Positions 15,663 to 23,219 of a DNA stretch of 64,000 nt are shown piece after piece. This stretch comes from RGIG1918 sp964570895. Lineage in GTDB: Bacteria > Cyanobacteriota > Vampirovibrionia > Gastranaerophilales > Gastranaerophilaceae. Position 1 is the stretch's first letter; every line of letters starts with the position of its first letter. A program made the position numbers and the translations under genes. Below the pieces are notes generated by a model, which saw nothing but the letters and a program-made list of their open reading frames with translations, did no database searches and was not told the origin of the DNA. The stretch is from assembly GCA_964570895.1 (NCBI GenBank), contig CAZMZD010000002.1, positions 1 to 64,000 of the forward strand, written 5' to 3'.

Positions 15663-15953
15663 ATGAAGAAAACTTGCGCGGTTTATATAATGACAAATTA
15701 TTCTGAAACCTCTTTATATATCGGAGTAACAAGTGATTTGCCAAAAAGAGTGTGTGAGCATAAGAATAAAATTTTTAAAGGCTACACTGAAAAATATAAT
15801 GTCGACAAATTGGTATATTACGAAGTAACCGACTCAATTGAAGCCGCAATAAACAGAGAAAAACAACTAAAACGTTGGCATAGGCAATGGAAAATCAATT
15901 TAATTAAAGAATTTAACCCCGATTTTAAGGATTTATCACTAGATTGGGCGTAA
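15663..15953 (+). CDS. Solitary GIY-YIG nuclease-family protein
   Basis: 96 residues, the length of a bare GIY-YIG domain. Visible motif residues are V7-Y8-I9 and Y19-I20-G21 (the GIY and YIG strands), R29 and H33 in the first helix, and E66 in NREKQLKRW, the metal-binding glutamate. All catalytic positions are intact. The family includes UvrC's N-terminal domain and homing endonucleases; stand-alone members like this are common and of uncertain function. The gene is an isolated cassette inside repeat island C, with 41-bp perfect direct repeats on both sides and R1 hairpins beyond. Its promoter is leaderless-type. A link between the nuclease and repeat spread is inference. Confidence 0.88.
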   Translation: MKKTCAVYIMTNYSETSLYIGVTSDLPKRVCEHKNKIFKGYTEKYNVDKLVYYEVTDSIEAAINREKQLKRWHRQWKINLIKEFNPDFKDLSLDWA

Positions 15954-15959
15954 CGGCAA

Positions 15960-16000
15960 TAACATTATTTGTTGTGTTCCAAGGTTAATAAGATCCTGAA
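15960..16000 (+). repeat. 41-bp direct repeat, right of GIY-YIG gene
   Basis: Exact copy of 15538-15578, starting 7 nt after the GIY-YIG stop codon. Confidence 0.92.
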
Positions 16001-16049
16001 CAGCTTGAAAATTACGGTTTCACCTTATTTTCTACGCTTTCAGGATGAC
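15990..16049. repeat. R1 half unit (long hairpin, reversed)
   Basis: AAGATCCTGAACAGC ... CTTTCAGGATGAC with the inner ATTTTCTACGCT stem. Confidence 0.85.
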
Positions 16050-16084
16050 AGGTTGAATATTTTAGTGCGACACAACAAAGATAC

Positions 16085-16217
16085 GTCATGCTGAATTTAT
16101 TTCAGCATCTTACAAGCTCAAGAACCTCAACATTGTTTGTTGTGCCTCAATATTTACAAGATCCTGAACAGCTTGAAAATTACGGATTCACCTCATTTTC
16201 TACGCTTTCAGGATGAC
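16085..16217. repeat. R1 composite palindromic unit (133 bp, reversed)
   Basis: GTCATGCTGAA ... TTCAGCATCTT, a spacer with AACATTGTTTGTTGT, then the long hairpin ending TTTCAGGATGAC. It is nearly the exact reverse complement of 11873-12005, including flanking bases. Confidence 0.88.
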
Positions 16218-16245
16218 AGGTTATATATTTGGGCTATGTGCGATA

Positions 16246-16279
16246 AAAACCCGCACTTTGTATGAAAAATGCGGGTTTT
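16246..16279. terminator. Rho-independent terminator of the pilin-like gene
   Basis: AAAACCCGCA, 14-nt loop, TGCGGGTTTT; it ends the minus-strand pilin-like gene. Confidence 0.85.
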
Positions 16280-16301
16280 AAAAATTTACGCTAGGTAATT
16301 A

Positions 16302-16913
16302 TTATTTTTTACCTTTGATGTAACGCATTGTAACAGCGTCATTGCTATCAGGATATACGTTTGTGCCGTTAACGATAAATCTGATAATGTCTCTGTTACC
16401 ACGTGCGTATGGTGAAGAAGCGTTTGCTCTTGCCGCGAGAACTTTTATGCTAGCACCTGCGGCAGTTTGGCCTGCTGTTACGCCTGAGAAGTTAGGACCT
16501 TCAGAGCCGTTTACGTCAACTGTAACATAGCATTTTGTAGTAGCAAATTCGCCGCTTTCATTAGCTTCGCCTGTGCCGCATTGGCTGCCGTGTGATACCA
16601 TAATGATACCATCCGGAGTTTGAACAACTTGCCCTGACATTTCAGTATATTTTAAAACTTGAACATTGTCGCTTGATTTTCCTGTTAAGAAGTCCATCAA
16701 AGAAGTACCTGTTGTGTCAGCAGGAGTCAAGTCTGTTTGAGCTTGTTTTAATGTGATTGCGTTTTGAAGAGTGTTATATGCTTTTTTAGCTGCTGCGCTA
16801 AGCTTTTTGTCTTCAGTTGATGTCATCAAAGAAGGAACTGTCATAGCGGCAACTACACCGATGATAGCCAAAGTTAAAAGAACTTCGGCAAGAGTAAATG
16901 CACCTTTTTTCAT
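16302..16913 (-). CDS. Type IV pilin-like (prepilin) protein 1
   Basis: 203 residues. The N-terminus MKKGA-FTLAEVLLTLAI is a type III prepilin signal, cut before F with E at position 5 of the mature chain, followed by the long hydrophobic helix. The globular part has QTPDGMIMV, a cysteine pair (SQC, TKC), the loop DVNGSEGP and a late DIIRFIVNG segment, all shared with the other pilin-like proteins here. Such proteins form pili or pseudopili after cleavage by prepilin peptidase. I use the ATG at 16913 because the signal must start there; the frame runs farther upstream but through the promoter (TATAAT about 35 nt before the start). Confidence 0.88.
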   Translation of the reverse strand: MKKGAFTLAEVLLTLAIIGVVAAMTVPSLMTSTEDKKLSAAAKKAYNTLQNAITLKQAQTDLTPADTTGTSLMDFLTGKSSDNVQVLKYTEMSGQVVQTPDGIIMVSHGSQCGTGEANESGEFATTKCYVTVDVNGSEGPNFSGVTAGQTAAGASIKVLAARANASSPYARGNRDIIRFIVNGTNVYPDSNDAVTMRYIKGKK

Positions 16914-17264
16914 TTCGTAAATACCTTTCATTCTATAATCTAATACCCACAAGTTCATTATAACTTTAGAACTTGCAATTATTATACTATATTTAAATGA
17001 TTTTGTATATAAAAAATTTTTCTTGCTCAATTTGCGTTAAATTGTCGCCAATCCGCATAGCTAAAAGGATTAACGCTTTAATAAATTAAGCGCGAAGGAT
17101 ATTTGAAACCATAAATTCAACAAAACATCTATAAGCGCGTTTGAAGAATTAGTTTTCAAATGTATTCAATTTTAATATATAAAAAATTATTTTATTTATA
17201 GTATCTGTTTGTTATATGCCACAAAATTGTTTTTCGTAACACAATGTTAAAAAATATTAAGGGT
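16914..17264. other. AT-rich intergenic stretch
   Basis: Contains the promoter region of pilin-like gene 1 at its left end. The rest is low-complexity AT-rich sequence with one imperfect hairpin (CGCTTTAAT / ATTAAGCG near 17070). I see no gene and none of the island repeats. Confidence 0.5.
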
Positions 17265-17786
17265 TTATTTTAAATCATTATCATATTCAAAATATTCTCT
17301 TGCAAGCCCGCAATCATAATCAGGCGAAATGTCTGAACCATCGATTATAAATCGCAAAATGTCAGTTGCGCTGGTTGCGCAAGCACTTGGCTTGTTGTCG
17401 AGAGTGGATCTTGTTTTTCCTTCAATGCCATCAAGGTCAACATAAATGGAGCCTGTGGAGTTTGTGCCGCCTTTGTTATATAATATCATGCCGTTTGGAA
17501 GTTGCACCACATTGCCGCTATGGTCATAAGCAGGCAGAGAGGGCGGGTCGCCTGAAATCATACGGGATAAAACATTTCCTGCGCCATAATTTGACGCGTC
17601 TTGCCCGCCATCTTTCATAATTTGCACGCCGTATGCTTCTTCAAGCGTTAAATATGCTTTGTGGGCAAGGGTTGAATATTTTTTTTCGTCCCCTTTTGGT
17701 ATGACGGTTGTTATCATAAGCGTTCCTATGACTGCAACAATACCGAGGGCAAGCAATAATTCCGTAAGTGAAAAGGCTTTTTTCAT
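17265..17786 (-). CDS. Type IV pilin-like protein 2
   Basis: 173 residues beginning MKKA-FSLTELLLALGIVAVIG: prepilin cleavage before F with E at mature position 5. The globular part has VQLPNGMILYNKGG, the loop DLDGIEGKT and DILRFIIDGSDISP. Unlike the other copies it lacks the cysteine pair around the central strand but has CAT and DCGL cysteines near the end. AGGATT lies upstream of the ATG, and the leader TTAGGATT-like sequence recurs before several of the other pilin-like genes. It lies on the same strand as pilin-like gene 1, separated by about 350 bp. Confidence 0.85.
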   Translation of the reverse strand: MKKAFSLTELLLALGIVAVIGTLMITTVIPKGDEKKYSTLAHKAYLTLEEAYGVQIMKDGGQDASNYGAGNVLSRMISGDPPSLPAYDHSGNVVQLPNGMILYNKGGTNSTGSIYVDLDGIEGKTRSTLDNKPSACATSATDILRFIIDGSDISPDYDCGLAREYFEYDNDLK

Positions 17787-17918
17787 ACTAATTAAATCCT
17801 AAATATCTAAAATGCGATTGCTTTTTAATTATAACAATGTTTTTTAAATTTTTAAAGGTGGGGTGGGTGGCAAATTATGTGGCGAGTTTTGCTATTTTTG
17901 TTTATTTTGGTTTGGTTT

Positions 17919-18014
17919 GTCAGGCGGTGCCTGAGCTACGGGCTTCACCTTATTTTCTACGCTTTCAGGATGACGGGTTGTATATTTAAGCAGTGTGGTG
18001 CGTATAAACGCACC
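17919..18014. repeat. Small repeat cluster (R3, partial R1, R4)
   Basis: R3 GTCAGGCGGTGCCTGAG (17919-17935), the right half of a long R1 hairpin (about 17943-17974), and R4 GGTGCGTATAAACGCACC (17997-18014) lie in a row just behind the stop of the ABC ATPase gene. The same three modules co-occur in islands A and C. Confidence 0.75.
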
Positions 18015-18030
18015 CTGCTGCTGAACAATT

Positions 18031-18966
18031 TTATGAATATAGGTGGCACATGACATTGTTTTTAAAAATTGGGTGCTCGGTTTTGCACTTCTCCATGCAA
18101 AAATCACATCTTGGGTGATAAGCACAGCCTGAAATTGTTTCTGTGATTGGGCTCGGCTGCCCTTTTATATTTTTTAATTTCTCGCTCGCTCCTTTGGGCA
18201 GTGTTTGAATTAGGGCTTTTGTGTAAGGGTGGAGCGGGTTTTTAAACAAACCTTGTGCACTATTTCGCTCCACAATTTCGCCTAAATACATAATTGTTGC
18301 AGTGTCCATATATTGCCAAACAAGTGCTAAATTGTGTGTTATAAAAATAATTGTTTTGCCCGAGTTTTTAATGCGCACCAAAATTTCCATAATTTGCGCT
18401 TGAATGGTCACGTCAAGCGCGGTTGTGGGCTCGTCTGCAATAATGACTTCAGCCCCTGTTAAAAGCGCCATCGCAATAATCACTCTTTGGCGCATGCCGC
18501 CTGAAAGTTCGTGTGGATAGGATTTTAGCCTGTCTTTAGCGTTTTGAATACCCACTTCTTCAAGTTTTTCAAGGATGATTTTTCTTGCTTCATCAAGGGG
18601 TATTTTCTTATCTAAATTAACCACTTCTAAAAGCTGGTTTTCAATTGTGTAGAGCGGGTTTAGGCTTGTCATAGGGTCTTGCGGGATGTAGGCAATTTTT
18701 CGCCCTCTGATTTTCATTAAATCCGTGTTTTTATCGAGAAGATTTTTCCCGTCAAATATGATTTTTCCTGTATCGATATGAGCGTTATTGGGCAAAATTC
18801 CAAGCACACAAGACATGGTAATTGTTTTTCCGCAGCCTGATTCGCCAACAATGCCGTGCATTTTGCCTTTTTCAAAAGATAAATTTAAATTTTTTATACA
18901 ATTATATTTTTTGTCGTCAATCAAAAAAGATAAATTCAAATTTTCTATTTCTAAAATATTTTGCAT
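18031..18966 (-). CDS. Oligopeptide/dipeptide ABC transporter ATPase (OppD/DppD type)
   Basis: 311 residues, typical for the family. Walker A GESGCGKT (41-48), Q-loop PQDPMTSLNP, signature LSGGMRQR (154-161), Walker B VIIADEPT (about 174-181), H-loop FITHN. The C-terminal extension has the HPYTKAL motif and a four-cysteine segment CAYHPRCDFCMEKC, which marks the oligopeptide branch and in several members binds an iron-sulfur cluster. It energises peptide import. The permeases dppB and dppC are about 14 kb away; no OppF partner or binding protein is seen. TATAAT lies 8 nt before the ATG, so the leader is at most one or two bases. Confidence 0.92.
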   Translation of the reverse strand: MQNILEIENLNLSFLIDDKKYNCIKNLNLSFEKGKMHGIVGESGCGKTITMSCVLGILPNNAHIDTGKIIFDGKNLLDKNTDLMKIRGRKIAYIPQDPMTSLNPLYTIENQLLEVVNLDKKIPLDEARKIILEKLEEVGIQNAKDRLKSYPHELSGGMRQRVIIAMALLTGAEVIIADEPTTALDVTIQAQIMEILVRIKNSGKTIIFITHNLALVWQYMDTATIMYLGEIVERNSAQGLFKNPLHPYTKALIQTLPKGASEKLKNIKGQPSPITETISGCAYHPRCDFCMEKCKTEHPIFKNNVMCHLYS

Positions 18967-19063
18967 AATGTGAAATTATATCAATATATTTTCCTTATTT
19001 CAATCAGATGAGAGCCTTATTTTCTCGTATATTAAAATAAAATTTTTATAATATAATATTTTT
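18967..19063. promoter_or_regulatory. Divergent promoters for the ABC ATPase gene and lepA, both near-leaderless
   Basis: On the minus strand TATAAT (18975-18980) is 8 nt from the ABC ATPase ATG. On the plus strand TATAAT (19052-19057) is 6 nt from the lepA ATG. Neither gene has a Shine-Dalgarno sequence. Confidence 0.6.
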
Positions 19064-20866
19064 ATGAAAAAAATTGAGTCAGTCAGAAATTTTAGTATAA
19101 TAGCGCATATTGACCACGGAAAATCCACCCTTGCGGACAGGCTTCTTGAAGCAACAGGCACAATTGCGGAACGCGACATGCAAAATCAGCTTATGGACAC
19201 GATGGACATTGAGCGCGAAAGAGGTATCACAATCAAACTAAACACCGCAAGAATGAACTATAAGGCGGCTGATGGCAAAGATTATATGCTAAATTTAATT
19301 GACACCCCAGGGCATGTGGATTTTTCTTATGAGGTTTCAAGGTCGCTTGCAGCGTGCGAAGGCACATTGTTAATAGTTGACGCGACTCAAGGGGTGGAGG
19401 CGCAAACCCTTGCAAATGTTTATCTTGCAATGGAGCAAAATTTGGAGATTATCCCTGTAATTAATAAAATTGATTTACCGTCAGCAGATGTTGAGCGCGT
19501 TAGGGCTGAAATTGAAGAAATACTCGGCATTGACGGTTCTTTAGCTATTCCTGTGAGCGCCAAAGAAGGAATAGGCATTCCGGAAGTGCTTGAAGCGATA
19601 GTAAAACATGTGCCGCCGCCGGATGATACATCGGACAAGCCTCTTCGTGCGCTTGTGTTTGATAGTGCTTACGACCAATATTTGGGCACAGTTTGCTATT
19701 TTAAAGTTATGGATGGCGAAATGCACCTTGGGGACAAAGTTCGCTTTATGGCTTCAGGCAGAGAGTTTGAAGTTGTTGAACTTGGATATTTAACGCCAAA
19801 CAGAAACCCTGTTAAAACTTTAAAAACGGGCGAAGTTGGCTATTTTGCAGGCTCAATAAAAGAAATTACAAGATTTGTGGGCGACACTATAACAAGCGCT
19901 GAAAACCCTGCGCCGGAGCCACTTGAAGGTTATAAAGAAGCAAAACCGATGGTATTTTCGGGGCTTTACCCTGTGGATAATGACCAATATCACGATTTAA
20001 AAGAAGCACTTGAAAAATTAAAATTGAACGACAGTTCAATCACTTTTGAGCCTGAAACATCGTCTGCGCTTGGTTTTGGGTTCCGTTGCGGTTTCCTTGG
20101 TATGTTGCACATGGAAATTGCGCAAGAGCGCTTGGAACGTGAATATGACTTATCGCTTATCACAACAGCGCCAAGTGTAATTTATAAAGTTTATAAAACA
20201 GACGGCTCGATGATTGAAATTGATAACCCTTCAAACCTTCCTGCGCCGCAGTATAGAGATTATATCGAAGAGCCGTATGTGAAAGTGAATATTTTCACTC
20301 CAAAAGATTATGTGGGTTCGCTTATGGAATTGTGCCAAGCAAAACGTGGCGATTTTATCAATATGCACTACATTGATAAAATTCGCGTTAATCTTGAATA
20401 TGAAATTCCTTTGAGCGAAGTTATTACAGATTTTTACGACCAATTAAAATCACGCTCTAAAGGGTATGCGAGCCTTGACTACGAATTTGCTTCATACAAA
20501 AGGTCAGACCTTGTTAAGATGGATATAATGCTATCAGGCGAAGTGGTGGACGCATTATCTGTTATTTGCCATAGGGACAGCGCATACGGCATTGGGCAAA
20601 AACTTGCGGCAAAATTAAAAGAAATTATTCCACGCCAAATGTTTGAGGTTGCAATTCAGGCGGCTGTTGGCGGAAGAGTTATTGCAAGAACAAACATTAA
20701 AGCGCTTCGCAAAAATGTGCTTGATAAATGCTACGGCGGCGACATCACAAGAAAACGCAAACTGCTTGAAAAACAAAAACGCGGCAAAAAGAGAATGAAA
20801 TCAGTCGGCAGAGTTGAAATTCCGCAAGAAGCATTCATGGCGGTTTTGAGCATTAACGAAGATTAA
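19064..20866 (+). CDS. lepA: Elongation factor 4 (LepA)
   Basis: 600 residues, the normal length. The GTPase domain shows AHIDHGKST (G1), RGITIK (G2), DTPGHVDF (G3), NKIDLPSA (G4) and a late SAKEGIG (G5). The EF-G-like domains and the LepA-specific C-terminal domain follow, ending with KRGKKRMKSVGRVEIPQEAFMAVL. LepA binds ribosomes and influences translocation and initiation under stress. It stands alone, divergent from the ABC ATPase gene, and its start lies 6 nt behind TATAAT. Confidence 0.98.
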   Translation: MKKIESVRNFSIIAHIDHGKSTLADRLLEATGTIAERDMQNQLMDTMDIERERGITIKLNTARMNYKAADGKDYMLNLIDTPGHVDFSYEVSRSLAACEGTLLIVDATQGVEAQTLANVYLAMEQNLEIIPVINKIDLPSADVERVRAEIEEILGIDGSLAIPVSAKEGIGIPEVLEAIVKHVPPPDDTSDKPLRALVFDSAYDQYLGTVCYFKVMDGEMHLGDKVRFMASGREFEVVELGYLTPNRNPVKTLKTGEVGYFAGSIKEITRFVGDTITSAENPAPEPLEGYKEAKPMVFSGLYPVDNDQYHDLKEALEKLKLNDSSITFEPETSSALGFGFRCGFLGMLHMEIAQERLEREYDLSLITTAPSVIYKVYKTDGSMIEIDNPSNLPAPQYRDYIEEPYVKVNIFTPKDYVGSLMELCQAKRGDFINMHYIDKIRVNLEYEIPLSEVITDFYDQLKSRSKGYASLDYEFASYKRSDLVKMDIMLSGEVVDALSVICHRDSAYGIGQKLAAKLKEIIPRQMFEVAIQAAVGGRVIARTNIKALRKNVLDKCYGGDITRKRKLLEKQKRGKKRMKSVGRVEIPQEAFMAVLSINED

Positions 20867-20988
20867 TTTTAATTTATATTGTACATTCAGGCAATTCAAA
20901 ATTCCCCCATTTGGCTTGTCGGAGTGGAGTTTCTACATTTTATTTCTTTTAGTATCATAAAATCACGAAATGAAGAAAGGGATAAAAA

Positions 20989-21702
20989 ATGATTAGAATT
21001 TTGTTTGCCGCAGTGGCAATGATGGTAATTAGCGCGGGCGAAGTTTTGGCAGATTGCCATCTTGGTGATTGCGCAAAGCCAAAATGTATGGCACCGAAAA
21101 CAGAATGTGCAATACCGCAAAATGAATGCCAAAAACCAAAATGTGCACCCCAAAACAATTGCCCAAAAAATGATTGTGCAGAGGCTAAATGCAAAGCACC
21201 ATGCGACGTGCCAAAAGCGGATTGCGCTCCATGTAAAAATAAAGACGACGGAAAAATTTGCAAAGAATTAGACAAGGCAAACGAATGTTTTTTCGATAAT
21301 CAATATGTCAAGCTTAAAAAAGCGCTTTGCTTGGATGGCAGCCAAGTGAGAAGAATTGATTGCTATTATGGTGACTTTAAAGACAAAATGCTTGACTTAA
21401 AACATGAAAAAAATATTGAGCAAAAGCAACTTTGCGCGATGATTGAAAAATGTTCATCAAACGACGCGATTAGAGATAAGAAAAAAGCAATTAAAGAAAT
21501 TAAAAAGTGCATGAAAACTGAATATAAAGCTTTTAAAGATAATGTAAATTCTGAACTTACATCTGATCAAAAAAGAGAATTTAGAAAATTTAACAGAGCA
21601 GAAGGCAGAAAAATGAGAAAACTTGCGAAAAATTGCTCCGTGTTTAGGTTTCCTTGCGCCGGCGAAGATTGCTTCTGGGCACCGTGCAAAAAATGTGATT
21701 AG
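20989..21702 (+). CDS. Exported cysteine-rich protein
   Basis: 237 residues with a signal peptide (cleavage probably after VLA). The mature protein has 24 cysteines. Residues about 23-82 are an irregular repeat in which a cysteine recurs every 4-8 residues with Pro-Lys between (KPKC, APKTEC, PKNDC, PKADC), giving 12 cysteines in about 60 residues. The rest is a lysine-rich helical domain, with LTSDQKREFRKF resembling the LTxxQ motif of Spy/CpxP-type periplasmic proteins, closed by CAGEDCFWAPCKKC. Metal binding or a disulfide-rich surface role is plausible but not shown. AAAGGGA precedes the ATG. No family recognised with confidence. Confidence 0.75.
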   Translation: MIRILFAAVAMMVISAGEVLADCHLGDCAKPKCMAPKTECAIPQNECQKPKCAPQNNCPKNDCAEAKCKAPCDVPKADCAPCKNKDDGKICKELDKANECFFDNQYVKLKKALCLDGSQVRRIDCYYGDFKDKMLDLKHEKNIEQKQLCAMIEKCSSNDAIRDKKKAIKEIKKCMKTEYKAFKDNVNSELTSDQKREFRKFNRAEGRKMRKLAKNCSVFRFPCAGEDCFWAPCKKCD

Positions 21703-21737
21703 TCCCCGTTAAAATTGCTTAAATATATTAAAAGTGA

Positions 21738-21773
21738 GATTTGCAGGCGAAACTTTAGTTTTGTCTGCAAATC
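21738..21773. other. Stable hairpin after the cysteine-rich gene
   Basis: GATTTGCAG and CTGCAAATC form a perfect 9-bp stem; an inner AAACT/AGTTT stem extends it. No T run follows directly, so it could be an RNA-stabilising element or a processing site rather than a classic terminator. Confidence 0.4.
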
Positions 21774-21869
21774 GAACGTAAAAACTTTTGAATTATATGT
21801 TACATCTATTTAAAAATGGGGTAAAATATACTATAATAATAAAGTAAATAAATACGATTAGGATTAGTT

Positions 21870-22466
21870 ATGAAAAAAGCATTCACGCTTGCCGAAGTTC
21901 TTGCGGCACTTGCAATTGTTGGTGTTATAGCCTCTGTCACAATTCCGACTCTTCAAGCAGGCTATCATGATAAAAAGTATAAATCCCTTGTAAAAAAAGC
22001 CCATTTAACCCTGCAGCAGGCAATTGACGCAACAATGCTTGAAGATAATATAAGAAAAGCGCGTGTCGGTATGGGGCTTGTTTATTGGCTTGCGGCTGAT
22101 AGTTATAGAATTGATTCTGTGGACTATGAAAAAGAAGAGCCATCTTTAAGATATATCACAAGAAGGCTTAGTGCCAACTTTTTGGGTTCTGTTCAAATGA
22201 CGGACGGAATGATTATTCAAGATGAAAACACATGTAATTCTTGCGCGGGGAGCACTGTTTGCACGATATATGTCGATGTTGACGGAAGAAGCGGCCCGAC
22301 AGGAAGCACAATAAACAGCACACTTTCTTCGCTTAGCAATACCACCTCTGCAGCCGATATTATGGTATTCCAATGCAGAAACAATATGGTAATGCCGCCT
22401 TCAAAAAGTGTTAAAACTGTGGCGGCTAGCAGGACGAGAGCTCATCTTGGAATAGAAGATTATTAA
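21870..22466 (+). CDS. Type IV pilin-like protein 3
   Basis: 198 residues, beginning MKKA-FTLAEVLAALAIVGVIA with the prepilin cleavage site before F. It carries MTDGMIIQDENTC, a CAGSTVC cysteine pair, the loop DVDGRSGP and DIMVFQCRNNMVMP. First of three head-to-tail pilin-like genes with short gaps (14 and 76 bp), likely one operon; TATAAT-like sequence lies about 35 nt upstream and AGGATTAG precedes the ATG. No pilus assembly ATPase, platform protein or prepilin peptidase is in the window. Confidence 0.87.
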   Translation: MKKAFTLAEVLAALAIVGVIASVTIPTLQAGYHDKKYKSLVKKAHLTLQQAIDATMLEDNIRKARVGMGLVYWLAADSYRIDSVDYEKEEPSLRYITRRLSANFLGSVQMTDGMIIQDENTCNSCAGSTVCTIYVDVDGRSGPTGSTINSTLSSLSNTTSAADIMVFQCRNNMVMPPSKSVKTVAASRTRAHLGIEDY

Positions 22467-22480
22467 TTTAGGAATTATTT

Positions 22481-23143
22481 ATGAAAATAAAAATAAAAAA
22501 AGCATTCAAAAAAGCATTCACCCTTGCGGAAATTCTCGTTACTCTTTCAATTTTAGGGGTTGTTTTTGCGGCTCTTGCGCCAACGGTTAACACATTCAAC
22601 GAAGAAAGGGCAGAAAAAGAATATAGGGCAAAAACAGGCAAGGCATATTCTGTTTTATCAGAAGCGCTCCGTGCAAAATTTGTGGCAACACACCAAAGAA
22701 TGACAGGAAATTCAGAAGCAAGCAACATTGTAAACTACATCACTGATGGAACATTGGGCACTGTTAAAACGGTGAATAAAATAAATGGCTCCGGCTTTAA
22801 AACTCAAGACGGTATGGTGTTTGCGGCAAGCGGTTCTAATTGCCACGAAAGAGCATGTTTTATAATAGTTGATTTAGACGGGCAAAATAGAGGAAGAACA
22901 AGAAATAATCTTAAAACCATGGCAAGCAGCTTAGGTGCTTATAGCAAAGCTAGTGCTAAGTCTGCAAAAGACCCAAAGACAGGGCACAGTGATATAGTTG
23001 TTTTTATGGTAAAAGATGGTCAAGTTTTCCCGTTTACAGACTATACTGCTGAGAATTTGCAAATGGAAAAGAACACAAATACCACTTTTACAACTTCGAA
23101 TGTTAGCTTGCAATTTAATGAGTTAAATTTGAGTACGGATTAA
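22481..23143 (+). CDS. Type IV pilin-like protein 4
   Basis: 220 residues. The leader is longer and very basic (MKIKIKKAFKKA) before FTLAEILVTLSILGVVFA. Shared features are KTQDGMVFAASGSNC, ERACFIIVDLDGQNRG and DIVVFMVKDGQVFPF. The mature part is divergent, with an extended serine- and threonine-rich C-terminus. It starts 14 bp after pilin-like gene 3 behind TTAGGAATT. A duplicated AAAAAAGCATTCA segment at the start of the gene may show that the leader grew by a small duplication. Confidence 0.85.
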   Translation: MKIKIKKAFKKAFTLAEILVTLSILGVVFAALAPTVNTFNEERAEKEYRAKTGKAYSVLSEALRAKFVATHQRMTGNSEASNIVNYITDGTLGTVKTVNKINGSGFKTQDGMVFAASGSNCHERACFIIVDLDGQNRGRTRNNLKTMASSLGAYSKASAKSAKDPKTGHSDIVVFMVKDGQVFPFTDYTAENLQMEKNTNTTFTTSNVSLQFNELNLSTD

Positions 23144-23219
23144 CGTTGAAATGAACTGAAAAATAAATTATACTTTAGAAATAAATACGGTAATTAGTTA
23201 GGAAAAAAGGAAATAAATT

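Larger units (their letters stand above)
15954..16245. repeat. Repeat island C, right part
   Basis: The right 41-bp direct repeat, a half R1 unit and one full R1 composite unit. No gene is present. Confidence 0.8.

Noticed and set aside
19972..19980. TGTGGATAA, a DnaA-box match in lepA (another lies near 52340)
   Set aside because: Single matches inside conserved coding sequence, not clustered; no sign of an origin.
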